Source of the DNA: JBOICV01 sp050740255
Lineage (GTDB): Bacteria > Pseudomonadota > Gammaproteobacteria > Nevskiales > JBOICV01
NCBI GenBank assembly: GCA_050740255.1
Contig: JBOICV010000164.1
Coordinates: forward strand, 1 to 64,000
DNA length: 64,000 bases
Reading direction: 5' to 3'
Shown one piece after another: positions 1 through 8,640 of the stretch (position 1 is the first letter of the stretch; each line of letters starts with the position of its first letter). A program made the translations under genes and the position numbers. The notes below the pieces were generated by a model. That model was not told where the DNA came from. It was given only the letters and a program-made list of their open reading frames with translations, and did no database searches.

Positions 1-2
1 TG

Positions 3-815
3 GGCGACGGCCGCTACAAGTGCCGCGACTGCGGTTATCGCTATAGCTGGACCAGCGCCTGGGATGCGGTCCGTTTGCCGGAAGGGGCGAAAGAACAGCT
101 TCTGGAATCATTCGTGCGGGGTCTGCCGTCATATCGTCAACGTTTTTTAAGCACGGTTAATGCCAAGACGCGCGAGCGGTTTTATCGCATCTGCCGGGCT
201 TGCTGTGCGGACGTCGAGCAGTTGCGCCGGCCCTTTGCACAGATTGCGAGCACCGTCCGCAGCGCGGCCCACGGCACGGCCTGGAACTCGCCAGAGCGGC
301 GCCTGCACCCCCTGCCGGAACGGACGATTGCCTTTGAGTTGACCCAGCATCTGGGCGAGGTAAAAGCCGCACAGCTCGCAACAAACCAACATCAAATATC
401 GGGCCGCGACACCCCTCTGCATTTCACGGGCGAGCTGCGCGCCTGGGTGAGCCTGCCCTTGAAGGGTAACTACGTGGTACTGCACGGCGACAACAATCCA
501 GCGCCTGATTCCGAACATGCAGAGGGGATTGCAGGCTTTTGGAATTTTGCGAGACACTGGCTGCGGCCTTACCACGCCTTGCCGCGCCAATACTTTCACC
601 TTTATCTGGGCGAGATTTGCTACCGCTTCAATCGCCGTGAACAAGAGCTAAAGCCCCTGCTGCAACAACTCCTGCAGCAACGCAGTATTCAGGAACTGAG
701 GCCGTTGCTGGAGCCGGACGCCGGGGCGCCCGCACCATCGGAAAAGATTTCAAGCACTGCCGTAGCGGCTGCGCACTTCCTCGGTATTCGGCGGGTCGCC
801 AGTCACCAGGCGTGA
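3..815 (+). mobile_element. IS1595-like transposase, 5' cut by window edge, probably a remnant
   Basis: The reading frame is open from the left edge. It begins with the second half of a zinc ribbon (YKCRDCGYRYSW); the first CxxC pair would lie outside the window. The C-terminal block GFWNFARHWLRPYHALPRQY followed by FHLYLGEICYRFNRRE matches the end of IS1595-family transposases. The family-like part stops near base 725. After that the frame runs on, antisense, into the end of the NADH dehydrogenase gene for 66 bases, with no family similarity. This suggests the native stop was lost by deletion. I cannot see a full set of catalytic acidic residues in the middle, nor terminal inverted repeats, so I treat it as an inactive remnant. 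The family call is by motif recognition only. Confidence 0.6.
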
Positions 816-2066
816 GCCGTTCTTGTAGGTGAAGTACTTCCATACCCAATGTAGAAAAACATTGATCCTTTGCTCAGGGTCAATCAAGGCGATGATGTGG
901 ATACCCGCCCATAGGAACCAGGCGATGATGCCGCTGGTTTTGATGAAGCCCAGATCAGCTACCGCGCGGTTGCGGCCAATCACCGCCATCGAGCCCAGAT
1001 CGCGATAGCGGAATGGCGGAGTGGCTTTTCCTCGCTTCCGGTTGATCAGCAATTTGGCCACATAGCGCCCGCCCTGGATGGCGCCCTGAGCGACGCCGGG
1101 CACGATTTTCCCCGCCGCGTCCTCGCAGTGCGCAAGATCGCCGACGACAAAGATGTCCGGATAGTCCGGCAGGCTCAAGTCTGGGCTTACTTTCAGCTTG
1201 CCGCTGCGTTCCAGCATTTTGTCGGTGCGCTGCGCCAGCGCCTCACCGAAGGCGGACGCTTTCACCCCCGCCGCCCACAACACGGTCTCGGCCGTGATCA
1301 CGCGCGAATCACCGGTTTTCTGGCGGATACGTACGGTACCGGGGCCGATGTCATCCACCAGCGTGTCGGTGATCACCTCGACTCCTAGCTCTTCCAGCAT
1401 GCGGCGTGCAGCGCGGCGCAGCTTGTCCGGATAACTGGGCAGAATATGCGGCGTGCCCTCTATTAATAGAATGCGCGACTGCCGTGTATTGATGCGGCGG
1501 AAGTCCTTGACCATGGTGTGCCGCGCGATCTCGCCCAGCGCGCCGGCCAGTTCGACGCCGGTCGGCCCGCCGCCGACCACCACAAAAGCCATCAGCGCCG
1601 CGCGGCGCGCGGGATTGTCCTCCAGCTCGGCATGCTCGTAGGCCGCGAAAATCTTGCGACGCATTTCGAGCGCGTGTTCCGCGGTCTTCAGGCCCGGTGC
1701 GTAGTCGCGCCAATGCTCCTTGCCGAAGTAGTGATGCTTGACGCCGGTCGCAACCAGCAGCGTGTCGTAGGAGGTTTCGCCACCCTCGTAGTAGACGATT
1801 TTTTGCTCGGGATCGAGGTCGTACACCGTCGCCATCAAGGCCTGCACATTCTTGTAGCGACGCAACACCGCGCGCTGTGGCGTGGCGATGTCGCCGACCA
1901 CGAGCGAGCCGGTCGCGACCTGATATAGCAGCGGCTGGAATAAATGAAAGTTGCGCTTGTCCAGCAAAGTGACGCGATAGCCGCTACCGCCGAGCTTCTT
2001 GGCGGCGAACAAGCCCGCGAAGCCGCCACCGACGATAACGACGTGATGGGAACCGGAGACACTCAT
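750..2066 (-). CDS. ndh: Type II NADH dehydrogenase-like NAD(P)/FAD oxidoreductase
   Basis: A 438-residue flavoprotein that should pass electrons from NADH to quinone at the inner membrane face without pumping protons. Two dinucleotide-binding loops are visible: VIVGGGFAGL at the N-terminus for FAD and VVVGGGPTGVEL in the middle for NADH. The FAD-contacting segment DIFVVGDLAH is near residue 300. A hydrophobic C-terminal stretch (GIIAWFLWAGIHIIALI) fits membrane attachment. I chose the ATG at 2066 (MSVSGSHH) rather than the upstream in-frame start because the Rossmann strand begins eleven residues later, as is usual. No strong ribosome-binding site is visible. The 3' end overlaps the IS remnant tail-to-tail. 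Confidence 0.9.
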   Translation of the reverse strand: MSVSGSHHVVIVGGGFAGLFAAKKLGGSGYRVTLLDKRNFHLFQPLLYQVATGSLVVGDIATPQRAVLRRYKNVQALMATVYDLDPEQKIVYYEGGETSYDTLLVATGVKHHYFGKEHWRDYAPGLKTAEHALEMRRKIFAAYEHAELEDNPARRAALMAFVVVGGGPTGVELAGALGEIARHTMVKDFRRINTRQSRILLIEGTPHILPSYPDKLRRAARRMLEELGVEVITDTLVDDIGPGTVRIRQKTGDSRVITAETVLWAAGVKASAFGEALAQRTDKMLERSGKLKVSPDLSLPDYPDIFVVGDLAHCEDAAGKIVPGVAQGAIQGGRYVAKLLINRKRGKATPPFRYRDLGSMAVIGRNRAVADLGFIKTSGIIAWFLWAGIHIIALIDPEQRINVFLHWVWKYFTYKNGSRLVTGDPPNTEEVRSRYGSA

Positions 2067-2290
2067 CGGCAGGAATATAAAGGAGCTTGTTTTGAAAACC
2101 GCGACATGGGTGAGCCGCATAGCGGCTCACGCTCGGCCAGGATGGTCGGGCCGGACCGATTGGCGAAGCAGGATAGCGTAGCCAAGCGGTCGCGTTCTGT
2201 TACAGGGACGTAAATAAACGGCGCGATTATACCGCGCTGCACAATTTTCCTATTGAGGTTTGCGCAATTCACTAACCTCCAGGTCAACCA
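2067..2290. other. Upstream region of ndh, no gene seen
   Basis: This stretch should hold the ndh promoter but I cannot pick a convincing one. It contains a perfect hairpin, GTGAGCCGCATAGCGGCTCAC-like, near 2110-2130. Its core GAGCCGCATA..GGCTC also begins each copy of the 66-base repeat found after dsbA. Confidence 0.5.
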
Positions 2291-2378
2291 AAAATCCCCC
2301 GCCGTCCATCGCCAGCGCTGGCCGGCCGCCCCCTTTTGTAAAGGGGGCAGCGAGGCGACAGCACCGAGCGGGGGATTT
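2291..2378. repeat. Dispersed palindromic repeat, class C (AAATCCCCC...GGGGGATTT)
   Basis: The ends AAAATCCCCC and GGGGGATTT are inverted copies, and an inner CCCCCTTTTGTAAAGGGGG hairpin lies between them. A second copy of the same design is at 59213-59302. It is noncoding and extragenic. Confidence 0.75.
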
Positions 2379-2388
2379 GGTGGTGTTC

Positions 2389-2480
2389 GTCATTCCGGCG
2401 AAAGCATGTCCTTAGGCCATCGAAGGGCCGGAATCCAGACGCTTCTCATGGCACTGGATACCGGCTTTCGCCGGTATGAC
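2389..2480. repeat. Dispersed palindromic repeat, class B (GTCATTCCGGCG...)
   Basis: GTCATTCCGGCGAAAGC at the left and GCTTTCGCCGGTATGAC at the right form an imperfect inverted pair, with GCCGGAATCCAGAC between them. Related units occur near 38296, 41680 and 56655. It abuts the stop codon of the EcsC-like gene and could fold in its 3' RNA. Confidence 0.75.
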
Positions 2481-2482
2481 GG

Positions 2483-3259
2483 CTAGGCACTCGCCAAGCG
2501 TCTGGATAGAAATGCGAAACGGGCGGCTGCGCAAAGGTCGTACATATACCAGGCATTGGCCGAGCCGCCGACCAGCGCACCCAGTATCGGCACCACGCCG
2601 AGTGCTTTGCGCCGGCCGAGATTCAGGCCGAGTTGGCGGGCCAGGGTTTGCAGGCCGGTGACGGCGGCTTGTTTACCCAGTTCGCGTTGCGCGGCACGCT
2701 CCAGGCCATCGCGCAGCGCGGCGGTTGCGGCATGCTGCTGCGACTGCAGGGCTTCCCATGCCGCCTGCTTCTCTTCCAGCGTATTGGCTGAGGCCAGTGC
2801 AAATATCGCCAGCGCCAGCCCTTCTTGCGCGGCGTCGTAGCCGTAGCAATAACCGGCGCGATGAATGCTGTTCAGCGACAAGGTCAGCAGCGCCGGTACA
2901 TCCACCGCCAGCCCCGCTGCACCGGCGACGCCGGTAGCAACGCCGCTGCCGGCGGCAAGTTGCAGTGCACGCCGCCGCACGCTGCGGAATAGCTCGTCGT
3001 TGCGCTCCAGTGGCAGAGTACGTATTTCATCCAGGCTGCCGAGTCCGGCGCGCTTGAGTACGCGTTCGCGCGCAGCAAGCCGGACGGCCACACGATTGGT
3101 CGCCTCCAGCGCGGCGCGGAAGGCGCTTTCCGGCACCATCGCCTGCACCGCGCGCACCGCCGGCGCCAGCAGACGATCCATGCTTTGCGCGATGACGCCA
3201 GGCGGCTCGCTGCGCCAGCGCTCCAGCTCTTCGTAGCAGCGTTGTTCGTAGACATTCAT
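2483..3259 (-). CDS. EcsC-family protein
   Basis: A 258-residue protein recognised as EcsC-like from the central glycine/alanine-rich membrane-associating stretch (AAGSGVATGVAGAAGLAVDVP, near residues 97-117). That is followed by LLTLSLNSIHRAGYCYGYD and a C-terminal helical region ending in GALVGGSANAWYMYDLCAAA. Bacillus EcsC is linked to an ABC transporter operon, but stand-alone homologues like this one have no settled biochemical role. The gene is divergent from the NRDE gene 38 bases away, so the two share a short promoter region. The ATG at 3259 is the natural start. Family call good, function unknown. Confidence 0.8.
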   Translation of the reverse strand: MNVYEQRCYEELERWRSEPPGVIAQSMDRLLAPAVRAVQAMVPESAFRAALEATNRVAVRLAARERVLKRAGLGSLDEIRTLPLERNDELFRSVRRRALQLAAGSGVATGVAGAAGLAVDVPALLTLSLNSIHRAGYCYGYDAAQEGLALAIFALASANTLEEKQAAWEALQSQQHAATAALRDGLERAAQRELGKQAAVTGLQTLARQLGLNLGRRKALGVVPILGALVGGSANAWYMYDLCAAARFAFLSRRLASA

Positions 3260-3297
3260 CTTGCGTCCATAATAGATGAAGCTCCGAGCCGCCCTGC

Positions 3298-4077
3298 ATG
3301 TGTCTGATAGCCTTGGCCTGGCGCGCTGACGCGCGCTATCCGCTGGTGGTCGCCGCCAATCGCGACGAATTCCACCTGCGTAAAACCGCGGCTGCAGAGT
3401 CGTGGCCGGAACACCAGGAGATACTGGCCGGCCGCGACCTGAAGGAGGGTGGTACCTGGATGGGCGTTTCCACCAAGGGCCGCTTTGCGGCTGTGACCAA
3501 TCGCCGCTCCCTGAGCGAACTCAGACCTGGGGCGCCGTCGCGCGGTCATCTGGTGGGTGACTTCCTCAAACGTGCGGACCCACCGGCGGACTATTTGAAT
3601 TCGCTGGCGCCGCGCGCGATGTCGTATTCAGGGTTTAACTTGCTGGTTATGGCCGACGACACGCTCGGATACTTCGGCAATGCGCCCGAACTGCCGCCGC
3701 GAACGCTGGCGCCGGGTTTGTACGCGCTCAGCAACGGCACGCTTGATTCTGACTGGCCCAAGATGAAGCGCGTGCGCGAACGTCTGAATGAGCTGGTCAG
3801 TGCGAATCTGCCGGAGTCGACTCTGGTGGCGGAATTGTTCGTCATGCTGGCCGACCGGTCACCGGCCGAGGACGACAGTCTGCCGGATACCGGCATGGGA
3901 CGAATGATGGAGCGCATGCTATCCGCCCCTTTTATATGCTCGCCCGGCTACGGCACGCGCTCGAGTACCGTGCTGCTGGTGGATGCGAACGGCGGCGGCC
4001 GCCTGCTGGAGCGCCGCTTCAAACCTTCGGGCAAACCGAGCGGAGAAACCGAGTTGAGCTTCGTATGGCCAAACTGA
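3298..4077 (+). CDS. NRDE (TANGO2-like) family protein
   Basis: A 259-residue member of the NRDE family. The protein begins MCLIALAW and carries the defining NRDE tetrad at residues 21-24, followed by the usual GRDLKEGGTWMGVS block near residue 48. The Cys2 after the initiator is the candidate N-terminal nucleophile of Ntn-hydrolase-like members. Length matches the family. Bacterial function is unproven; the eukaryotic homologue TANGO2 has been tied to Golgi organisation and haem handling. The 3' end overlaps the start of the symporter gene by 13 bases, so the two are probably cotranscribed. Confidence 0.88.
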   Translation: MCLIALAWRADARYPLVVAANRDEFHLRKTAAAESWPEHQEILAGRDLKEGGTWMGVSTKGRFAAVTNRRSLSELRPGAPSRGHLVGDFLKRADPPADYLNSLAPRAMSYSGFNLLVMADDTLGYFGNAPELPPRTLAPGLYALSNGTLDSDWPKMKRVRERLNELVSANLPESTLVAELFVMLADRSPAEDDSLPDTGMGRMMERMLSAPFICSPGYGTRSSTVLLVDANGGGRLLERRFKPSGKPSGETELSFVWPN

Positions 4078-5345
4078 ATCCGCTGAACTGGGCCTTGCAC
4101 TGGCAGGTATTTGCCGCGCTGGCGCTCGCACTCATCGCCGGCTCGCTGGGCGCCGACAACCCATCCGCACTCGCGTGGTTCGATTTCATCGGCACGCTAT
4201 TTCTCAATGCGCTGAAGATGCTGGTGGTGCCCTTAATCGTCGCCGCCGTGCTCAATGGCCTCGTATCGGTGCGCGGCGCGGCGCTGGGCCGCATGGGGCT
4301 CGCGACGCTCGCCTATTACGCCATCACCGGCCTGCTGGCGATTCTCACCGGATTATTACTCGTCAATCTGCTGGCGCCCGGAATAATTGACGGCGTGCCG
4401 GCGGGCGGGCGCATGGGTCTCGATGCTTCGACCGCGGACGTGGTCAAGCAGATGGAAGCGCGCGGCGCGGGGGATTTCGCCAAGGTCTTGCTGCTGCTTT
4501 TTCCGCCGAACATTTTTGCGGCTGCGGCCGAAGGGCAGATGCTGGGCGTGATCTGCTTCAGTCTCCTGTTCGGCTACGCGCTGACGCGTCTGCCGGAAGA
4601 TCTGGGCCGCGTGCAGCGCGGCTTCTGGCAGGGTCTTTACGAAGTGATGACGCGGCTGACGCAACTCGTGATGCGCTTCGCCCCACTGGGTGTGTTTGGA
4701 CTGGTTGCAAAGGTGGTGGCGACTACTGGCCTTGACGCGCTACGGCCGCTCGCGATGTTTTTCGTCGCGGTGCTGGCAGGTTTGTTCGCGCACGCGCTGA
4801 TCACCTTGCCGCTGGTATTGAAGTTTGTGGCACGCGTATCGCCACTGCGGCATTACCAGGCGATGACGCCGGCCCTGCTCACGGCTTTTTCGACCAGTTC
4901 CTCAGCCGCCACGTTGCCGGTGACGCTCGAGTGCATGGAGCAGCGCGCCGGCTTGCCGCGGCGCGTGACCAGCTTCGTGCTGCCGATCGGCGCCAACGTG
5001 AATACCGACGGTACGGCCTTGTATGAATGTGCGGTCGTTCTGTTTATCGCTCAGGCCTACGGGGTGACGCTCGGCTTGAGCGGTCAGTTCGTCGTCGTGC
5101 TCGGCGCCTTGCTCACCGGTCTTGGCATGGCCGGGATTCCCTCCGCGAGCCTCGTGGCTATCGCAGTCATACTGGGCGCGGTCGGTCTGCCGCTGGAAGG
5201 CATCGGTTTGATTCTCGCGGTAGATCGCGTGCTGGATATGTGCCGCACCACCGTGAATGTGCTGGGCGATAGCTGCGCCGCGGCCGTGGTGACGCGCTTT
5301 GATGAGCGCTTTGATGACAATGGGGATACACGTGAAACCGCCTAA
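4065..5345 (+). CDS. Dicarboxylate/amino acid:cation symporter (DAACS family)
   Basis: A 426-residue inner-membrane carrier of the DctA/GltP type. It carries the family serine-rich re-entrant loop (TAFSTSSSAATLPVTLE, near residue 275) and the substrate/Na+ motif GANVNTDGTALYE (near residue 305). A C-terminal DRVLDMCRTTVNVLGD block also matches. About eight hydrophobic segments are evident. I chose the ATG at 4065 (MAKLNPLNW) because the first membrane segment starts shortly after; a longer upstream frame lies inside the NRDE gene and looks non-native. Substrate cannot be fixed; C4-dicarboxylates or glutamate/aspartate are likely. Confidence 0.9.
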   Translation: MAKLNPLNWALHWQVFAALALALIAGSLGADNPSALAWFDFIGTLFLNALKMLVVPLIVAAVLNGLVSVRGAALGRMGLATLAYYAITGLLAILTGLLLVNLLAPGIIDGVPAGGRMGLDASTADVVKQMEARGAGDFAKVLLLLFPPNIFAAAAEGQMLGVICFSLLFGYALTRLPEDLGRVQRGFWQGLYEVMTRLTQLVMRFAPLGVFGLVAKVVATTGLDALRPLAMFFVAVLAGLFAHALITLPLVLKFVARVSPLRHYQAMTPALLTAFSTSSSAATLPVTLECMEQRAGLPRRVTSFVLPIGANVNTDGTALYECAVVLFIAQAYGVTLGLSGQFVVVLGALLTGLGMAGIPSASLVAIAVILGAVGLPLEGIGLILAVDRVLDMCRTTVNVLGDSCAAAVVTRFDERFDDNGDTRETA

Positions 5346-5832
5346 ATTCTGTCCAGACTGCGCGGCATCACTGGCTGCGACGGAACGCGACGGGGCGATG
5401 CGGCTGGTTTGCGTCTGCGGCTACGTGCATTGGAATAACCCCACTCCGGTGGTAGCAGCGATAGTCGAGCGTGACGGCTGCGTGTTGCTGGCGCGCAACA
5501 AGACCTGGCCGGGGGAGTGGTTCGGGCTGATCACCGGCTTTCTGGAAGCCAATGAACATCCCGAGCAAGGCGTACTGCGCGAAGTACAGGAGGAGTTGGG
5601 GCTAAGCGGGGAAATTGTGGGGTTTGTCGGTCACTACGTATTTGACCGCATGAATCAAATCATTCTCGCCTACCACGTGCGCGCGGCGGGTGAGGTCACT
5701 CTCGGCGACGAACTCGCCGCTTACAAGGCGGTGCCCATCGACCAGCTCCGGCCCTGGCCCTTCGCCACCGGCGAGGCGGTACGCGACTGGCTGGCGCGCA
5801 GAAAAACGACCGCGGGGTTACTTAGGACTTGA
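5320..5832 (+). CDS. Nudix hydrolase with N-terminal zinc ribbon
   Basis: About 170 residues. The N-terminus has a zinc ribbon (CPDC...CVCG) like the NudC/NADH pyrophosphatase ribbon. The Nudix box follows exactly: GFLEANE, seven residues, then REVQEELGL, which supplies the metal-binding glutamates. It should hydrolyse a nucleoside diphosphate-linked compound; NudC length and its substrate motif are absent, so the substrate is open. Several in-frame starts overlap the symporter's end (TTG 5299, ATG 5302, 5314, 5320, GTG 5332). I picked 5320, but GTG 5332 with GGGGAT upstream is nearly as good. The tail overlaps the esterase gene by 11 bases, tail to tail. Confidence 0.85.
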   Translation: MGIHVKPPKFCPDCAASLAATERDGAMRLVCVCGYVHWNNPTPVVAAIVERDGCVLLARNKTWPGEWFGLITGFLEANEHPEQGVLREVQEELGLSGEIVGFVGHYVFDRMNQIILAYHVRAAGEVTLGDELAAYKAVPIDQLRPWPFATGEAVRDWLARRKTTAGLLRT

Positions 5833-6493
5833 GCACTGTCTGTAACCAGCGACCGATGTCCGCGATTTCTTCCAGACAGACTTGATGCTGCATGGGGTAG
5901 GCGCGCCATTCGACGGCGTAGTTCTGCTGTTGCAGAAAATCGCGCGAAAATTCGCCAAGCGCGCAGGCCACCATCGGATCGTAAGTGCCATGGCACATCA
6001 GTAACGGCGTGGTCCGGTTGGCGGCGCTCGCGTCCGTCGCCAGCGTGCTGCGCAGCGGCAACCAGGTGGAGAGCGCCATGATGCCGGCGAGTTTTTCCGG
6101 GTAACGCAGACCGACATGCAGCGCCATCGCGCCGCCCTGCGAGAAACCGGCGAGAACGATTTTTTCGGCGGGAATGTCGCGCGCCTTTTCAGCCGCGATC
6201 AACTGCTCGATCTCCTGGCGGGAAGCGGCAATGCCGGGCGCATCCTCGGGACGATCCACGCCCAAGCCGAGGATGTCGAACCAGGCGCGCATCGGCATGC
6301 CGCCGTTGATGGCGATCGGCCGCACTGGCGCATGTGGGAATATGAAACGCACCGGCGGGTCGCCCGGTAAATCCAGTTCCGGCACGATGGGTTCAAAATC
6401 GTGGCCGTCTGCGCCCAGGCCGTGCATCCAGATCACGGCTGCGCGGGATGTCTTTTTCGATTTCGACGGCTCGATTACAAGCGTTTCAAGCAT
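5822..6493 (-). CDS. Carboxylesterase/phospholipase, alpha/beta hydrolase
   Basis: A 222-residue serine hydrolase of the carboxylesterase (acyl-protein-thioesterase-like) family. The oxyanion region is WMHGLGADGHDF near residue 22. The nucleophile elbow is GFSQGGAMAL, and the acid and histidine appear as DPMVA and MQHQVCLEE towards the C-terminus. No signal peptide, so cytoplasmic. The start at 6493 (MLETLVIEP) matches the typical beginning of the family; an ATG at 6520 is the alternative. It acts on short-chain or lysophospholipid esters in characterised relatives. It is divergent from lptM-lysA. Confidence 0.88.
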   Translation of the reverse strand: MLETLVIEPSKSKKTSRAAVIWMHGLGADGHDFEPIVPELDLPGDPPVRFIFPHAPVRPIAINGGMPMRAWFDILGLGVDRPEDAPGIAASRQEIEQLIAAEKARDIPAEKIVLAGFSQGGAMALHVGLRYPEKLAGIMALSTWLPLRSTLATDASAANRTTPLLMCHGTYDPMVACALGEFSRDFLQQQNYAVEWRAYPMQHQVCLEEIADIGRWLQTVLKS

Positions 6494-6560
6494 GGATGGA
6501 ACTCTGCTAAGGCGCGCCATTGTGCATTCGCGCGGCTTATAATCAAAGCGAACCACGGAC

Positions 6561-6689
6561 ATGCCCATGACCGCGTCACGCCTCTTGCCCCTCCTGTTCG
6601 CCGCCTGGCTGCTGGCCGCCTGCGGCCAGAAGGGCGATCTCTACCTGCCTGAACAAAGCGCACCCCAGCAGGAAAATCAGCAGCGCTGA
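6561..6689 (+). CDS. lptM: LptM (YifL)-type small lipoprotein
   Basis: A 42-residue lipoprotein. The N-terminus is a lipoprotein signal with lipobox LLAAC, and the mature part begins CGQKGDLYLPEQ, the hallmark of LptM/YifL. In E. coli LptM helps maturation of the LPS translocon protein LptD by mimicking LPS. Its stop codon TGA shares an A with the lysA ATG (TGATG), so translation is coupled. This lptM-lysA pairing is widespread in gammaproteobacteria. An inner ATG at 6567 could be the start instead. Confidence 0.92.
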   Translation: MPMTASRLLPLLFAAWLLAACGQKGDLYLPEQSAPQQENQQR

Positions 6690-7936
6690 TGGAAAGCTTT
6701 GTCCAACAGGACGGCCGGCTCTGCGCCGAGTCCGTCTCGCTCTCGCGCCTCGCGCGTGAATACGGCACACCGCTGTATGTCTACTCGCGCGCGGCAATCG
6801 AGGCCAATTACCAGGCCTTCGATGCCGCACTGGCGGGCTTGCCGCATCTGATCTGTTACTCGGTCAAAGCCAACTCCAATCTGGGCGTGCTGAATGTACT
6901 CGCGCGCAAGCAAGCCGGCTTCGACATCGTTTCGGTCGGTGAACTGGAGCGCGTGCTGCGCGCCGGCGGCGAGCCGAACAAGATCGTTTTTTCCGGCGTG
7001 GGCAAGCGCGTGGACGAGATGGCGCGCGCGCTGGACGCCGGCATCCGCTGCTTCAATGTCGAATCGGAAAGCGAGTTGGCGCGGCTAAACGAGCTGGCGC
7101 AGCAGCGCGGCGTGCGTGCGCCCGTGTCGCTGCGGGTAAATCCGGATGTGGATGCGCGGACGCATCCGTACATCGCAACCGGGCTGAAGGAAAACAAGTT
7201 CGGTATTGATATCGCGCAGGCGGAGCGCGTTTACCGCGCCGCGGCGCAAATGCCGGGGATCGAAGTCGCCGGCGTGGACTGCCACATTGGCTCGCAACTG
7301 ACGACGCTGCGGCCTTTTGTGGATGCGCTGCGGCGGGTGCTGGTGCTGGTGGACCGGCTGCAGAGCGCGGGCATCGCGCTGCGGCACATTGATCTGGGCG
7401 GCGGTCTGGGCGTGCGCTACATGGATGAGACGCCGCCCGCGCCGGCCGACTACGGCCGCACGCTGCGTACCGCATTGGTGGATCGCAATCTCGAATTATT
7501 GCTCGAGCCGGGCCGCGCGATTGTGGCTAACGCCGGCGTACTCGTGACGCGTGTGGAATATCTCAAGCTCAATCCGCACAAAAATTTCGCGGTGGTGGAC
7601 GCCGGCATGAACGATTTGCTGCGGCCGGCTTTGTATGGCGCCTGGCAGGCCATCGAGCCGGTGCGCCCGCGCGACGATGAAGCTGCGCGCAACTACGACG
7701 TGGTCGGCCCCGTCTGCGAAACCGGCGACTGGCTCGGCAAAAATCGTGAGCTGGCGATCCGCGAGGGCGATTTGCTGGCCATTCGGGGCGCCGGCGCCTA
7801 TGGCTTTGCCCAGAGCTCGCAGTACAACACGCGGCCGCGCGCGGCGGAGGTAATGGTGGAAGGTGATCGCTACTACCTGGTGCGGGAGCGCGAGAAGCTG
7901 GAGGATCTCATGCGCGGCGAGGCCGTGCCTTTGTAG
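6689..7936 (+). CDS. lysA: Diaminopimelate decarboxylase
   Basis: A 415-residue PLP enzyme of fold type III that decarboxylates meso-diaminopimelate to L-lysine, the last step of lysine synthesis. The PLP lysine lies in CYSVKANSN (Lys60). The glycine-rich phosphate-binding loop is HIDLGGGLGVRY, and LLEPGRAIV and GPVCETGDWLG match the substrate and catalytic-cysteine regions. Length and motif order are normal. Translation is coupled to lptM by an overlapping stop/start. Confidence 0.97.
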   Translation: MESFVQQDGRLCAESVSLSRLAREYGTPLYVYSRAAIEANYQAFDAALAGLPHLICYSVKANSNLGVLNVLARKQAGFDIVSVGELERVLRAGGEPNKIVFSGVGKRVDEMARALDAGIRCFNVESESELARLNELAQQRGVRAPVSLRVNPDVDARTHPYIATGLKENKFGIDIAQAERVYRAAAQMPGIEVAGVDCHIGSQLTTLRPFVDALRRVLVLVDRLQSAGIALRHIDLGGGLGVRYMDETPPAPADYGRTLRTALVDRNLELLLEPGRAIVANAGVLVTRVEYLKLNPHKNFAVVDAGMNDLLRPALYGAWQAIEPVRPRDDEAARNYDVVGPVCETGDWLGKNRELAIREGDLLAIRGAGAYGFAQSSQYNTRPRAAEVMVEGDRYYLVREREKLEDLMRGEAVPL

Positions 7937-8005
7937 CCTGCTCGCGAAATTTTCGATCGTGAAGCTCGGGTCGCGAGCAGGCTCGCTCCTACGAAAACAC
8001 ATCGG
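7936..8005. repeat. Hairpin repeat after lysA (GCCTGCTCGCGA / TCGCGAGCAGGC)
   Basis: A perfect 12-base inverted repeat begins at the last base of the lysA stop codon (7936-7947 and 7971-7982). It is followed by TCGCTCCTACGA, a sequence style seen in Pseudomonas REP elements. There is no T-tract, so it is a structured 3' end rather than a classical terminator. Confidence 0.7.
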
Positions 8006-8027
8006 GCGATGCGGCGTTCAGGCGCTC

Positions 8028-8453
8028 CTACCTGACCCAACAGGCGGTTTGACCCGCCGGGCTATACACCGGCCCATCCTGATTCACGCTGAGCGTAGCG
8101 CAGCTTACCCCCTGCGCTTTATCGCCGGTTTGCGATTTGCCGGTCACCGCCGTGGCGGCGGCGGTGTAACCCGTGCCCGTGACGCCACTCAGGCTGAGCG
8201 TGTAGTAACCGCCCGAAGTCGTAGATCCGACCGCCAAATCCGTTAGAGCGCCGTAGCTGCTGTGATCGGCGCGCCAACGTTCCTGCGCTAACTGAATCCG
8301 CTGCAAACCGTCCATCGCCTCAGCGCGGCGCGTCTTGCGCACCGTCTCGATATACGACGGATAGGCCACCCCCGCCAGCACCGCGACTATAGCGATCACG
8401 AACATCAGCTCTGTTAGGCTAAATCCTTTATATTTCAATTTGTTATGTAGCAT
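8028..8453 (-). CDS. pilE: PilE-like type IV minor pilin
   Basis: A 141-residue pilin. The prepilin cleavage site is KG|FSLTEL after a short positively charged leader (MLHNKLKYKG), with Glu5 of the mature protein present for assembly. One hydrophobic helix follows (MFVIAIVAVLAGVAYPSYIETV). The C-terminal domain has two cysteines (SCATL and TACW) that could form the disulphide loop. It faces away from the fimT-pilW-pilX-pilV group across a 187-base gap that must hold both promoters. In most gammaproteobacteria pilE closes the minor-pilin operon in the same direction; here it is inverted. Confidence 0.9.
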   Translation of the reverse strand: MLHNKLKYKGFSLTELMFVIAIVAVLAGVAYPSYIETVRKTRRAEAMDGLQRIQLAQERWRADHSSYGALTDLAVGSTTSGGYYTLSLSGVTGTGYTAAATAVTGKSQTGDKAQGVSCATLSVNQDGPVYSPAGQTACWVR

Positions 8454-8640
8454 TATCGGCCCCGAACGACGATTCGTTACTAGCTTAGCCCAAGCGCCGC
8501 GTGCCCGCTGTCAGGCCGGCCCTCACAGCAACTGTCAGCATCCACTGACACCCCGTACCCATAACCACCGAGTCCGGTTTTACGGCGACTTGCCTAAGCT
8601 GTTGCTAACAACTCGATACGCAAGCGGCAGGAGAGAGGGT

